Source: an uncultured Arthrobacter sp. (GTDB lineage: Bacteria > Actinomycetota > Actinomycetes > Actinomycetales > Micrococcaceae). Taken from it: a stretch of DNA of 64,000 nt. Of the stretch, positions 9,244-17,777 are shown piece after piece (positions within the stretch are counted from its first letter, which is position 1; every line of letters begins with the position of its first letter). The translations under genes and the position numbers were made by a program. The stretch is from positions 1 to 64,000 of the forward strand of contig NZ_CANLXP010000016.1 of assembly GCF_947495145.1 (NCBI RefSeq), given 5' to 3'. The notes under the pieces are model-generated. The model was not told the origin of the DNA and did not search any database. It saw only the letters and a list, made by a program, of their open reading frames with translations.

Positions 9244-9657
9244 TCAGGACGTCGGTGCTGATGCGTCTTCCTCGTGGGCGGCCCAGACAGGGATAGTCAG
9301 CACCGAACCGACGGTAGGGATGCCGGCCCGTAACGTCGCTTCCACAGCCCGACCTTATTCCTGCACCGCGTCCACCGATCACGACGTGGCAGGGAAGGGC
9401 GCTTCGACGTGGAGTTTATGGCCCATCCAACGCATACGCACCGTAGTCCCTGGCGCACACGGCTGAAGGGCCTGCTCTGCCTGGTCCACCAGTGCAGGAT
9501 CAACCCCGCCCATCAGGCGGCGTCCGACGTCCCGGGCTGTTCCGAACAGCAGCACTCCGATCGCAGCAGAAATGAGCAGGCCGATGATCGGGTCCGCCAA
9601 TGGGAAGCCAAGCCAGACGCCAGCAAGCCGCGTCACCAACCTCACGGGACAATACAC
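9244..9657 (-). pseudogene. Cation diffusion facilitator fragment
   Basis: The leftward frame begins inside the protein with GVWLGFPLADPIIGLLISA, the last membrane helices of a CDF (CzcD/ZitB) metal exporter, followed by the cytoplasmic domain: GGVDPALVDQAEQAL and VRMRWMGHKLHVEA. The N-terminal helices are missing. The frame then meets TGA (9379-9381) and TAA (9355-9357), yet between and after these stops it still reads like the family end (GRAVEATLRAGIPTVGSVLTIP, AAHEED). It is therefore both truncated at 9657 and interrupted by point mutations. CDF proteins export zinc, cobalt or cadmium by proton antiport; this copy cannot. Confidence 0.75.
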
Positions 9658-9804
9658 CTAGACCGCGAAGGATGGCCGCGGCTCTTCCCAGGGAAGACTG
9701 ATCCTCAGCTCGGCGAAATCATCGCCCTGGAAGCTGTGTGAACCGGCGCGCAGGTGGGTACTCCTCTGGCACAACGCATTTGCTGCCAGATAAAAAGGAG
9801 CGCA

Positions 9805-11223
9805 ATGACAAGCGAGCCCGAGACGATGATCCGCGGCAGCGCCGCCGGGCAGGAGCCCGTGTTGACCATTCATGATCCGCGCGATGGTAGTGAGGTCGGT
9901 GCCGTCGAGTCTGCCGGGCGGGAGCAGGTTGCGCTCGCCGTCCAGCTCGCCCGATCCGTGCAGCCGGAGTGGGCTGCTGTGACTCCCGCTGACCGGGCAG
10001 GAATGGTTCGCGCCGCTGCCGGTGCCCTGCGAAAGGGGGCGGACCGCCTCGCCGAGTTGAACAGCCGGGAGACCGGACGGCCGCGCGAGGAGGCACTCGC
10101 CGGGATTGAGGCGGGAGCTTCGACGCTCGAACAGTACGCCGAGCTTGGCCCCCTGCATCGTGGTCACAGCCTGCGCGGCTCAGCGCTCGCCTCTGATTAC
10201 ACAGTTGCCGAGCCCCGCGGTGTGGCGGTGCTCCTGACGCCGTGGAATGACCCGGTTGCGGTCGCAGCCGGGCTGATAGGGGCAGCTTTAGTCACCGGCA
10301 ACACCGTTCTGCACAAGCCCAGCGAACGTTGCCCGCACCTGGGTCAACTGCTCGGTGAACTCTTGTCGCCCTGTTTCCCTGTGGGTGTGCTGACCACTCT
10401 GACCGGCGGGTGGGACGTCGGGACCATGCTCACCGCGGAAGAGGGCGTAGACGTCTACGCGCACGTGGGATCCAGCGCGACCGGTGCCCGCATTGCCCGT
10501 GCGGCGGTTCTGACCGGCGCCCATGTGCTTCGCGAGAACGGCGGCAACGACCCGCTGTTGATTGACGACGACGTGGACCCGGTCTGGGCAGCAGAGCAAG
10601 CCGCGATCGGCGCCTTCAGCAACAGCGGGCAGATCTGTACGGCGGTCGAGCGCATTTACGTTGTAGACGCCGTGGCAGACGAGTTTTGCGCGGCGCTTGT
10701 CACCGAAGCCCGCCGCCGCAACTCGTCGGGAACGTTTGCGCCGCTGGTTGACCGCCGCCTGCGGGACGCCGTACACCAGCAGGTCCAGGCAGCGGTGGAG
10801 TCAGGGGCCGAGGCGGCCGAAGGCGGCACCATCCCGGAAGGCCCCGGCGCGCACTACCCTGCGACCGTCCTGCTCAACTGCACTGACCGGATGGATGTCA
10901 TGACGGAGGAAACGTTCGGCCCCGTGGCTCCCATTGTGCGTGTGGGCAGCTTTGACGAGGGGCTTGGGCTCGCATCGGCCGGCCGGTACGGACTGGCTGC
11001 GAACGTCCTGACCGGGAGCATCACGAACGCGCAGAAGGCGGTGGCGGCGTTCAAGGCGGGGACAGTCAAGGTCAACGCCGTCTTTGGTGGTGCGCCGGGA
11101 GGTTCCGCACAGCCACGCGGTGAGAGCGGTCAGGGTTTCGGCTACGGACCGGAACTGCTGGACGAGTTCTGCACCGTCAAGGTGGTGCACATCGAGGCGC
11201 CCGGAAAGCCGGCCCGGTCATGA
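9805..11223 (+). CDS. Aldehyde dehydrogenase family protein
   Basis: A 472-residue NAD(P)-dependent aldehyde dehydrogenase. The ATG at 9805 follows AAGGAG at 9795-9800; an upstream in-frame GTG at 9754 lacks a binding site. The active site is complete: N148 in TPWNDP, E244 and nucleophile C278 in FSNSGQICTA. The usual LELGGK stretch around the glutamate reads LRENGGNDP, a divergence that may alter coenzyme or substrate binding. TEETFGPVAPI and a typical C-terminal oligomerisation strand are present. Its stop overlaps the next start by 4 bases (ATGA), so it is cotranslated with an HldE-like bifunctional enzyme. Its substrate is unknown; a sugar-derived or nucleotide-sugar aldehyde is possible from context. 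Confidence 0.85.
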   Translation: MTSEPETMIRGSAAGQEPVLTIHDPRDGSEVGAVESAGREQVALAVQLARSVQPEWAAVTPADRAGMVRAAAGALRKGADRLAELNSRETGRPREEALAGIEAGASTLEQYAELGPLHRGHSLRGSALASDYTVAEPRGVAVLLTPWNDPVAVAAGLIGAALVTGNTVLHKPSERCPHLGQLLGELLSPCFPVGVLTTLTGGWDVGTMLTAEEGVDVYAHVGSSATGARIARAAVLTGAHVLRENGGNDPLLIDDDVDPVWAAEQAAIGAFSNSGQICTAVERIYVVDAVADEFCAALVTEARRRNSSGTFAPLVDRRLRDAVHQQVQAAVESGAEAAEGGTIPEGPGAHYPATVLLNCTDRMDVMTEETFGPVAPIVRVGSFDEGLGLASAGRYGLAANVLTGSITNAQKAVAAFKAGTVKVNAVFGGAPGGSAQPRGESGQGFGYGPELLDEFCTVKVVHIEAPGKPARS

Positions 11224-12713
11224 CGGCGCTCTCGGAAACCCGCGGCCTCACCGAGTGGGTGCCCGTCGAACTGGCGCGCGTGGCGCCGGTGGTGACGGTG
11301 GTGGGCGACGTGATTCTGGACGGCTGGTGGACTGGGACTATTGAACGGTTCTGCCGCGAGGCTCCCGCACCCGTAGTCGACGTGCAGCGCAGGGAGTATG
11401 CTCCGGGCGGCGCCGCAAACACGGCGATGAATCTTGCTGCGCTCGGCGCACGTGTGCGCCTGGTCGGTCTTGTGGGAAACGACGACGCCGGAGCTCGCCT
11501 CCGCGCGCTGCTGGACGACGCCGGCGTGGACACTACCGGACTCCTGGCCGGGCCGGGCGTCCGGACAACCACCAAGAACCGGATCATCGGCGGCGACCAG
11601 GTGATGCTGCGCCTTGATGATCAGGACGGGGAACCACCGGAGGAATCGGTGGCCGCCCTGGCAGCGGCAGTTCCGGCTGCGCTCGCGGGAAGTGCCGCCG
11701 TCGTTGTCTGTGACTACGGCACCGGAGCCCTTGGCCCAGCCGTCCGGGAGGCGCTGCGGACGCACGCTCACGGCGCGCTGACCGTGGTCGATGCGCATGA
11801 TCCGCGTGCCTGGGCGGAACTGAAGCCCGCCATCGTCACGCCGAATGCGCAGGAGGCGGCGAGGCTGCTGGGCACGAACTTCCCGCCCGCTGCTGCCGAG
11901 GACCGGGTCGCGCTGGTGACTGACCGCAGCGAAGAGCTCTTCGCTGCGACGGGCGCGGGCGCCGTCGTCGTCACGCTAGACCGGGACGGCACAGTGCTGC
12001 TGTCGGCGGAGGGTCAGGCCCATCGGACCTGGGCGCGGCCGGCGTCGGAGAAGCAGGCGTCCGGGGCGGGTGACACCTTTGTTGCCTGCCTGACTGCAGC
12101 GCGGACGGCGGGCATGCCGATGACCGCCGCACTTGACCTGGCGCAGGCGGCGGCGGATGTCGTGGTTGGCAGGGCCGGCACGTCGGTGTGCTCCACCGTG
12201 GATCTGGCCGCGTACCTCGGTGGTCTGTCATCCGCGGTCCTGCCCCTTGATGAGCTGTTGCACCGGGTGGCGGAGGAGCGGGAGCAGGGCCGGCGGATCG
12301 TGCTGACCAACGGCTGCTTCGATGTGTTGCACCGAGGCCATACCCGGTATCTGACGCAGGCCAAGCAGTTGGGTGACGTGCTGGTGGTGGCCCTGAACGG
12401 TGACGAATCGGCGCGGCGCCTGAAGGGACCTGACCGGCCGATCAATTCCCTGGCCGACCGCGCCGGCGTCATCGCGGCACTGAGCTGTGTGGACTACGTG
12501 GCTGCCTTCGATACCGATACCCCTGTGCCCCTGATCGAGGCCTTGCGGCCGGACATCTACGCGAAGGGCGGAGACTACTCGTCGCAGATGCTCGAGGAGG
12601 CGCCCGTGGTTGAGCGCTGTGGAGGTGTAGTGCGCATCCTTGACTATGTGGCTGAGCAGTCGACGACGGCGATGGTCCGGAAAATCCGGGCCGCCCCGAC
12701 CGCTGCGCCATGA
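11220..12713 (+). CDS. HldE-like sugar kinase / nucleotidyltransferase
   Basis: A 497-residue two-domain protein with HldE (RfaE) architecture. Residues about 20-335 are a PfkB/ribokinase-type kinase: GGAANTAMNLAALGA near 63-77 and ASGAGDTF near 280-287, with D285 the expected catalytic base. Residues about 358-490 are a cytidylyltransferase-like domain with TNGCFDVLHRGH (363-374) and YAKGGDYSS. HldE phosphorylates heptose 7-phosphate at C1 and then adenylylates it to ADP-heptose. In a Gram-positive the product would feed a glycan or secondary product, not LPS. Isomerase (GmhA) and phosphatase (GmhB) genes are not in the window. ATGA overlaps at both ends bind it to the aldehyde dehydrogenase and glycosyltransferase genes. 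Confidence 0.85.
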   Translation: MTALSETRGLTEWVPVELARVAPVVTVVGDVILDGWWTGTIERFCREAPAPVVDVQRREYAPGGAANTAMNLAALGARVRLVGLVGNDDAGARLRALLDDAGVDTTGLLAGPGVRTTTKNRIIGGDQVMLRLDDQDGEPPEESVAALAAAVPAALAGSAAVVVCDYGTGALGPAVREALRTHAHGALTVVDAHDPRAWAELKPAIVTPNAQEAARLLGTNFPPAAAEDRVALVTDRSEELFAATGAGAVVVTLDRDGTVLLSAEGQAHRTWARPASEKQASGAGDTFVACLTAARTAGMPMTAALDLAQAAADVVVGRAGTSVCSTVDLAAYLGGLSSAVLPLDELLHRVAEEREQGRRIVLTNGCFDVLHRGHTRYLTQAKQLGDVLVVALNGDESARRLKGPDRPINSLADRAGVIAALSCVDYVAAFDTDTPVPLIEALRPDIYAKGGDYSSQMLEEAPVVERCGGVVRILDYVAEQSTTAMVRKIRAAPTAAP

Positions 12714-13654
12714 GCCGGCGACCGTCGGGAGAGTGGGGACGGCCGGCTCCTGCCCAGAAGCCCGTGCTGGACGTGCTGATTCCCTCCTATGGCCGGGCGT
12801 CCGAGTTGGCGGTTACGCTTGCCGGACTGGCGGGGCAGGACGGCCCCGCGTTCTCGGTGATCCTGAGCGACCAGAGCGACGGCGAACCCGTGTGGACCGA
12901 ACCTGCCGTGAACGCAATGGTCCGGGTGCTTCGCGTGCAGGGGCGGACAGTGCAGCTTCTGCGAAACCTGCCGCAGCGCGGGGTGGCGCAGCAGCGGCAC
13001 TTTCTGCTTCAGCTCTCAACGGCGCGGGAAGTCCTGTTTCTCGATAACGATGTCTGGCTTGAACCCGGGATGATTGCCCGCATGCACGCCGCGCTGGAAG
13101 AAGCGGGCTGCGGCTTTGTCGGTGCGGCGGTGCAGGGGCTGTCCTTCCTCGATGACTATCGGGAACACGAACGCGAACCGTTCGAACTGTGGGAACGCGG
13201 CCGAGTCAGACCGGAACGGGTCCGTCGGGATGCCGGGTCCTTCGACCGGTGGTCGCTGCACAACGCCGCCAATCTCACCCACGCTGCCACGGAGCTGAAC
13301 CTCGGACCTGAGGAATGGCGGCTGTACAAGGTGGCGTGGATAGGCGGGTGCGTCCTCTTCAACAGGGAGGCTCTGATGGACTGCGGCGGGTTCGAGTTTT
13401 GGGATCAGCTGCCGGCCAGTCACGCCGGTGAGGATGTTGCCGCGCAATGGCGGGTCATGGAACGGTACGGAGGTGCAGGCATCGTGCCGACGGGCGCCGT
13501 TCATCTGGAGTCGCCGACGACAGTTCCCGACCGCAAAACCGATGCAGCCGACGTCGTGCTAGGAGACGTCGTTCATGCTCCGTCGCCCGCCGGCTCAGCA
13601 AGTCCGGGCGCCGGCTACGCGACGGAGACGCCGAACACCAGTCCCAGCAGGTAG
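12710..13654 (+). CDS. Family 2 glycosyltransferase
   Basis: A 314-residue GT-A fold glycosyltransferase. The nucleotide-sugar half begins with VLDVLIPSYGRASEL (about 19-33); the acidic metal-binding motif is FLDNDVW (D112, D114), and a later WIGGCVLFNREAL and SHAGEDVAAQWRV (acidic catalytic region) match the family. No membrane helix is present, so it acts at the cytoplasmic face. It starts in an ATGA overlap with the HldE-like gene and so is likely to use the activated sugar made there. Its last 40 bases overlap the convergent ferritin-VIT1 gene; the C-terminal 50 residues are Pro/Ala/Ser-rich and poorly conserved. Confidence 0.82.
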   Translation: MSRRPSGEWGRPAPAQKPVLDVLIPSYGRASELAVTLAGLAGQDGPAFSVILSDQSDGEPVWTEPAVNAMVRVLRVQGRTVQLLRNLPQRGVAQQRHFLLQLSTAREVLFLDNDVWLEPGMIARMHAALEEAGCGFVGAAVQGLSFLDDYREHEREPFELWERGRVRPERVRRDAGSFDRWSLHNAANLTHAATELNLGPEEWRLYKVAWIGGCVLFNREALMDCGGFEFWDQLPASHAGEDVAAQWRVMERYGGAGIVPTGAVHLESPTTVPDRKTDAADVVLGDVVHAPSPAGSASPGAGYATETPNTSPSR

Positions 13655-14769
13655 GTTGCCGCAGCCGCACCCAATCCGATGGCGAGCTGGCGCAGCGCCC
13701 GCTTGAGCGGTGATGCACCGGAAAGCAGGCCGACGACGGCGCCGGTTGCCAGCAGCGCCAATCCCACGAGAGCGCAGGCGACGACCACAGCAGCGATTCC
13801 GGTCAGTCCGAAAATGTAGGGCAGGACGGGAATCACTGCTCCGGAGGCGAAGAAGCAGAAACTGGCCGCGGCGGCGCCCATGGCCGTGCCGACGCTCTCG
13901 TGATCGTCTTTCGGCTCCTGCCGTTCTGGTTGCAGGGAGAAGCTCGGATCGCAGTCGCAGGTGAACTGCCCCATCCGCTCCGCAGCGCGGTGTTCCGCTG
14001 CCTCCGGCGACATGCCGCGCGCACGGTAGACCAGCACCAGTTCATTGGCGTCGATGTCGAGTTCCTTTGCCGCGGTCAGGGTGACCTGCGTCGGGCGCGA
14101 CGCCGTCAGCAGTTCACGCTGGGACCGCACCGAAACGTACTCGCCTGCCCCCATCGAGAGTGCGCCGGCGAGCAGGCCGGCGAGGCCGCTGAATAGGACG
14201 AACGCACTGGAAACCCCGGTCGCGCCGATGCCCATCACGAGCGCGAGATTGCTCACCAGCCCGTCATTGGCGCCGAAGACCGCTGCCCGGAAATTGCCCG
14301 AGAGCCGGTTGCGTCCGCGGGTTGCGAGGCCGCGCACAACCTCTTCGTGGATTTGCTCGTCGGCGGCCATCGCGCTGGTCGCGGACGGGTCTGACGCATA
14401 GGGGGAGCGGCCCTCTGCACGCTGGGCGAGCGCAAGCACAAAGACAGAGCCGAACCGGCGTGCGAGGAAGTCAAGCACCCGGTTCCGCAGCGACGGGCGT
14501 TGGGGTCTGCCGGCGTCGTCGCCCAGCAGGGTGAGCCAGTGCTGTTCGTGCCGCCCTTCCGCCTGGGCCAGCGCGAGGAGGATTTCTTTTTCCTCGCCGC
14601 CGCGCTTGCGCGCAAGGTAGCGGTAGGTGGCGGCTTCGGCGCGCTCGTCGGCCAGGTACTGCCGCCAGCGCTTGATCTCGGCGGGTGTTCGGGCTACCTC
14701 GGGGCTCACAGCCGGCTCCTGATTATCCTCGGCCAGGGCTGTTGGGGCTCCGGCCATTAACGAGTGCAT
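13615..14769 (-). CDS. Ferritin-like / VIT1 fusion, metal transporter (MbfA type)
   Basis: A 384-residue fusion. Residues 28-145 form a rubrerythrin/ferritin-like domain with di-iron ligands in DERAEAATYRYLA (E42, E45), EGRHEQHW (E71, H74) and DEQIHEEVV (E138, H141). Residues 158-384 form a VIT1/CCC1 iron-manganese transporter with NFRAAVFGANDGLVSNLALVMG, a cytoplasmic metal-binding hairpin and a further pair of helices. This is the architecture of MbfA, which exports iron under peroxide or acid stress in Rhizobiales; the role here is inferred from that. The start is ATG 14769; a second ATG six codons on is possible. The 3' end overlaps the convergent glycosyltransferase gene by 40 bases. Confidence 0.86.
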   Translation of the reverse strand: MHSLMAGAPTALAEDNQEPAVSPEVARTPAEIKRWRQYLADERAEAATYRYLARKRGGEEKEILLALAQAEGRHEQHWLTLLGDDAGRPQRPSLRNRVLDFLARRFGSVFVLALAQRAEGRSPYASDPSATSAMAADEQIHEEVVRGLATRGRNRLSGNFRAAVFGANDGLVSNLALVMGIGATGVSSAFVLFSGLAGLLAGALSMGAGEYVSVRSQRELLTASRPTQVTLTAAKELDIDANELVLVYRARGMSPEAAEHRAAERMGQFTCDCDPSFSLQPERQEPKDDHESVGTAMGAAAASFCFFASGAVIPVLPYIFGLTGIAAVVVACALVGLALLATGAVVGLLSGASPLKRALRQLAIGLGAAAATYLLGLVFGVSVA

Positions 14770-14936
14770 GGCCGAAGGTCTCGTTCGCCGCTACTACGGT
14801 GGACTGCCGGGCATCATCACTGAGTGCCAGTATGTCGACAGGCCGCGGAGCGCAAGCACTCCGGAACTACTCCCCTTCGCAAACGTCCATTCTACCCGGT
14901 CCGGTGGTCCTGCTGCCCACTGGCTACGATGAAGCG

Positions 14937-15341
14937 GTGGATACCGGCGGGGAGTGCAACAACGACGACGGCGCCCGGCGCGGTCTCGCTCGCCGCCTCC
15001 TGCGCGGCGGTGCTGAGCCGGACCCGCGGTTCACACTCGCGAATGAACGTACGTTCCTTGCCTGGATCCGCACTTCGCTGGCCTTAATGGCCGGCGGCAT
15101 AGCCGTTGAAGCCTTTACAACCGATATTTTCATGCCTCAGCTGCGCACCACACTGGCCGTCCTGCTGTTGCTGCTCGCGATGATCATTTCGTCAGTGGCA
15201 TGCTTCCGCTGGCTCAATGTCGAACGCGCGATGCGCCATGGCGCGCCCTTGCCGCTTCCATTCCTGGCACCGCTGCTGGCGTTGGGAGGGTCGGTGATTG
15301 CCGCCGTCGTCGTCGTGTTTGTGCTGGTTCGGGGCAGCTGA
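14937..15341 (+). CDS. DUF202 (YidH-type) membrane protein
   Basis: About 134 residues. The family signature is TLANERTFLAWIRTSLALMAGGIAVE, followed by two more hydrophobic helices, making three in total. I place the start at GTG 14937 because the frame upstream has no family resemblance. DUF202 proteins are small inner-membrane proteins of unknown function. A second, shorter DUF202 gene starts 1 nt after the stop, so the two are almost certainly cotranslated and may form a heteromer. Transcription runs away from the ferritin-VIT1 gene. Confidence 0.72.
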   Translation: MDTGGECNNDDGARRGLARRLLRGGAEPDPRFTLANERTFLAWIRTSLALMAGGIAVEAFTTDIFMPQLRTTLAVLLLLLAMIISSVACFRWLNVERAMRHGAPLPLPFLAPLLALGGSVIAAVVVVFVLVRGS

Positions 15342-15342
15342 A

Positions 15343-15669
15343 GTGACCGCGCCGGGTCGCGATCCGGGCCTGCAGCCGGAGCGCACATCCCTGGCCTGGG
15401 GCAGAACCATGACCGCGCTGGTGGGCTCAAGCCTGCTGTTCCTGCGCTGGGTGCCGGCCCACGGCTGGTTCGCGGGCGCACTGGTGGTTGCGTCATTGGC
15501 GGCGGCGCTGGGAATCTACGTAAGCCAGCGGCGAAGGTATGCCGTCCGCGTTGCGGGAGTTTCGCGGGGCAGGGTGGATGCGGATGTCGCTGCGGTGCTG
15601 TGTACGTCGTCGGCGGTGTTCGTTCTGGGCGGGCTCGGAATCTACACCGTGCTGTTCCTGCCGCTGTAA
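15343..15669 (+). CDS. DUF202 membrane protein, second copy
   Basis: About 108 residues from GTG 15343, one base after the stop of the first DUF202 gene. It has the short form of the signature (LQPERTSLAWGRTMTALVGSSLLFLRW) and three hydrophobic helices. Paired DUF202 genes of unequal length are common in actinobacteria; function is unknown. The lack of a separate ribosome binding site suggests coupling by termination-reinitiation. Confidence 0.75.
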   Translation: MTAPGRDPGLQPERTSLAWGRTMTALVGSSLLFLRWVPAHGWFAGALVVASLAAALGIYVSQRRRYAVRVAGVSRGRVDADVAAVLCTSSAVFVLGGLGIYTVLFLPL

Positions 15670-15740
15670 GGGGCTGCACGTAGGGTAGTAGCGAACCTGC
15701 CTGCTTTCGGCACGCCCTCACACACAAGGAAGAAGCGCCC

Positions 15741-16892
15741 GTGGAGTACAGACGCGACACCAGTGCAGCACGAAATCAGCCGAGCCCGTGGCGGGACGGC
15801 CTCGGGAGAGTGAGCATCCGCAGCGCTCAGCTCCTGCTGCTCGTCACAACGGTGGTGGTGTCTATCTACGGACTGATCCAGATCCGCCTGGTGGTCATCC
15901 CGCTGCTGTTGGCTCTCATCCTCGCCGCTGCGATCAGCCCCCTGGTCAATATGCTGCGGCGGCGCGGCTGGCCGAGCGCGCTTGCAACCGCCTCTTCATT
16001 CCTGTTGCTGCTGGTGGTGCTCGGCGGCGTGGTCACGGGCATCGTGTTCGCCGTGCGCAGCCAGCTGGATGAACTGATCCAGCAGGCCAACGAGGGTTTC
16101 CAGCAGGTCTACGACTTCATCCAGACCGGTCCCATCCCGATTGACCAGGAACAGATCGAAAGCGCCAGGCAATCGGTCATCGACTTCGCCACGAGCTCGA
16201 CCGTCGGGAGCACCGCGCTGACCGGGCTGACGGCCGCCGGGGAATTCCTGACCGGCGCGTTGCTGATGCTGGTGATCCTCTTCTTCTTCCTTAAGGACGG
16301 CGACAAGATCTGGGCGTTCATGCTCCGGCCCTTCCGCGGGGAACGGTTGCAGCGCGCGCAGCGGGTCGGTCACAGCAGCCTGGACGTACTGGGCAGCTAC
16401 GTGCGCGGTACGGCCATCATTGCCACGGTGGACTCGGTGTTCATCGGCATCGCCCTGCTGATTCTGGGGGTGCCGCTGGCGGTGCCGCTGGCTGTGATCG
16501 TCTTCATCGGCTCATTCGTTCCGCTTGTCGGCGCCACTGTGGCCGGCGTGCTCGCCGCCCTCGTTGCACTGGTGGCCAACGGACCGTTCGTTGCGCTGAT
16601 GGTGATTCTCGCCGTCATCGTGGTGAATCAGCTGGAGGGCAACTTCCTCCAACCGGTGGTCATGGGGCGCTCGCTGAACATTCACGCGCTCGTGATCCTG
16701 CTGGCGCTGACGGCAGGCACCATCCTTGCGGGAATCATCGGTGCAATCCTCGCCGTGCCGGTTGCGGCGGTCACCTGGGCGGCAATCAAGGCCTGGACTG
16801 AAGATGATGAGCCGGAGCCGGTGACAGCGCCCGCAACGTCCGATCCGGAGCCGGACAGTGTCGGGGGTTCGGAGCCCGCACAGGAACCCTAA
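15741..16892 (+). CDS. AI-2E family transporter
   Basis: A 383-residue integral membrane protein of the AI-2E (UPF0118/PerM) family. An N-terminal pair of helices (about 32-95) is followed by an extended region rich in Gln/Glu, then five to six helices with the family's LEGNFLQPVVMGRSLNIHAL segment near residues 295-314. The start is GTG with AAGGAAG upstream. Members have been linked to autoinducer-2 export and to Na+/H+ exchange; the substrate cannot be told from sequence. The tail (about 350-383) is acidic and Pro-rich. A strong hairpin follows 10 nt after the stop. Confidence 0.85.
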   Translation: MEYRRDTSAARNQPSPWRDGLGRVSIRSAQLLLLVTTVVVSIYGLIQIRLVVIPLLLALILAAAISPLVNMLRRRGWPSALATASSFLLLLVVLGGVVTGIVFAVRSQLDELIQQANEGFQQVYDFIQTGPIPIDQEQIESARQSVIDFATSSTVGSTALTGLTAAGEFLTGALLMLVILFFFLKDGDKIWAFMLRPFRGERLQRAQRVGHSSLDVLGSYVRGTAIIATVDSVFIGIALLILGVPLAVPLAVIVFIGSFVPLVGATVAGVLAALVALVANGPFVALMVILAVIVVNQLEGNFLQPVVMGRSLNIHALVILLALTAGTILAGIIGAILAVPVAAVTWAAIKAWTEDDEPEPVTAPATSDPEPDSVGGSEPAQEP

Positions 16893-16901
16893 GCCATAAA
16901 T

Positions 16902-16955
16902 TGCCCGCAGGTGCACGCCTGCCGGTTCGTAGCGGCAGCCCTGCACCTGCGGGCA
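16902..16955 (+). terminator. Strong stem-loop after the AI-2E gene
   Basis: A perfect 14-bp inverted repeat (TGCCCGCAGGTGCA at 16902-16915, complement at 16942-16955) with a smaller CTGCCG/CGGCAG hairpin in the loop, followed by TTCTTG. It starts 10 nt after the stop codon and separates this gene from the XRE-cupin regulator 34 nt further on. Confidence 0.8.
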
Positions 16956-16989
16956 GTTCTTGAAATCAGCCGTCCCGGAAGGAACCACA

Positions 16990-17568
16990 TTGAAGGCTCT
17001 CCCAGTTGAACCAAGCAATGCCCCCGTGGCGATTGGTTCACGCATCCGCTCAGCGCGGCAGGCGCAGCGGATGACGATCGAGCAGGTCGCCGGTTCAACG
17101 GGTCTGACCAAGGGCTTCCTCAGCAGGGTGGAGCGGGACCTGACGTCTCCGTCGGTTGCTTCACTGGTTACGCTGTGCCAGGTCCTGTCCATCTCGATCG
17201 GCGATCTCTTCACCGTTCCGGAGACCCACCTCACGAGGCTCAGCGAAGCACCGAGAATCAGCCTCGGCGGTGAGGGGATCAACGAGCGGCTCATGACGGC
17301 GCGCTCCGAGCGGCGGCTCCAGATGATCCGTGCTGTGATAGCGCCGCATGGGAAAGGGGAGTCGGACCTCTACTCGGTGGACTGCGAGGTGGAAACCCTG
17401 CACATTGTGGCCGGCCGCTTCGAACTGATCTTCTCCAACGACCGCTACGAGATGGAAGCCGGCGACACGCTGACCTTCCCGGGGCGTGAGCCGCACACCT
17501 GGCTCAACCCCTCGGACGAAGAAGCGGTGGTGCTCTGGACCCTGGTTCCGGCGGCTTCCCGGAGCTGA
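16990..17568 (+). CDS. XRE-cupin transcriptional regulator
   Basis: A 192-residue regulator. Residues about 15-70 form an XRE helix-turn-helix (IGSRIRSARQAQRMTIEQVA, then GLTKGFLSRVERDLTSPSVASL). Residues about 110-185 form a cupin sensor with METGDTLTFPGREPHTW-like text (MEAGDTLTFPGREPHTWLNP). I chose TTG 16990 because GGAAGGAACC precedes it at proper spacing; an in-frame TTG at 16960 overlaps the terminator hairpin. Such regulators usually control nearby amine, polyamine or amino-acid catabolism genes, so the ureohydrolase at 21.9 kb and the binding protein at 17.8 kb are candidate targets. That link is inference. Confidence 0.82.
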   Translation: MKALPVEPSNAPVAIGSRIRSARQAQRMTIEQVAGSTGLTKGFLSRVERDLTSPSVASLVTLCQVLSISIGDLFTVPETHLTRLSEAPRISLGGEGINERLMTARSERRLQMIRAVIAPHGKGESDLYSVDCEVETLHIVAGRFELIFSNDRYEMEAGDTLTFPGREPHTWLNPSDEEAVVLWTLVPAASRS

Positions 17569-17640
17569 CACCGCAGGCGATCCCACCTCGTCCCAATCGT
17601 TACCGGGATACCAAGCGGGCTTATGGAATACTGATCGAAC

Positions 17641-17666
17641 GGCGCCGGTCTAGACAGACCGGTGCC
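17641..17666 (+). terminator. Hairpin between regulator and binding protein
   Basis: An 11-bp inverted repeat with one mismatch: GGCGCCGGTCT (17641-17651), 4-nt loop, AGACCGGTGCC (17656-17666), then TGTTGT. It lies 72 nt after the XRE-cupin stop and 111 nt before the binding-protein start, so it may terminate the regulator transcript or serve as an operator. Confidence 0.5.
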
Positions 17667-17777
17667 TGTTGTGGTCACGAATTGCGGCCAGTCGGCGCGT
17701 GCCTGCTGATTGCCTCGATACCTCGACGATCCGCCCGCGCCAGCGCTGGCGCGTTAGCTTGTGAAGGGACTGGAGCA

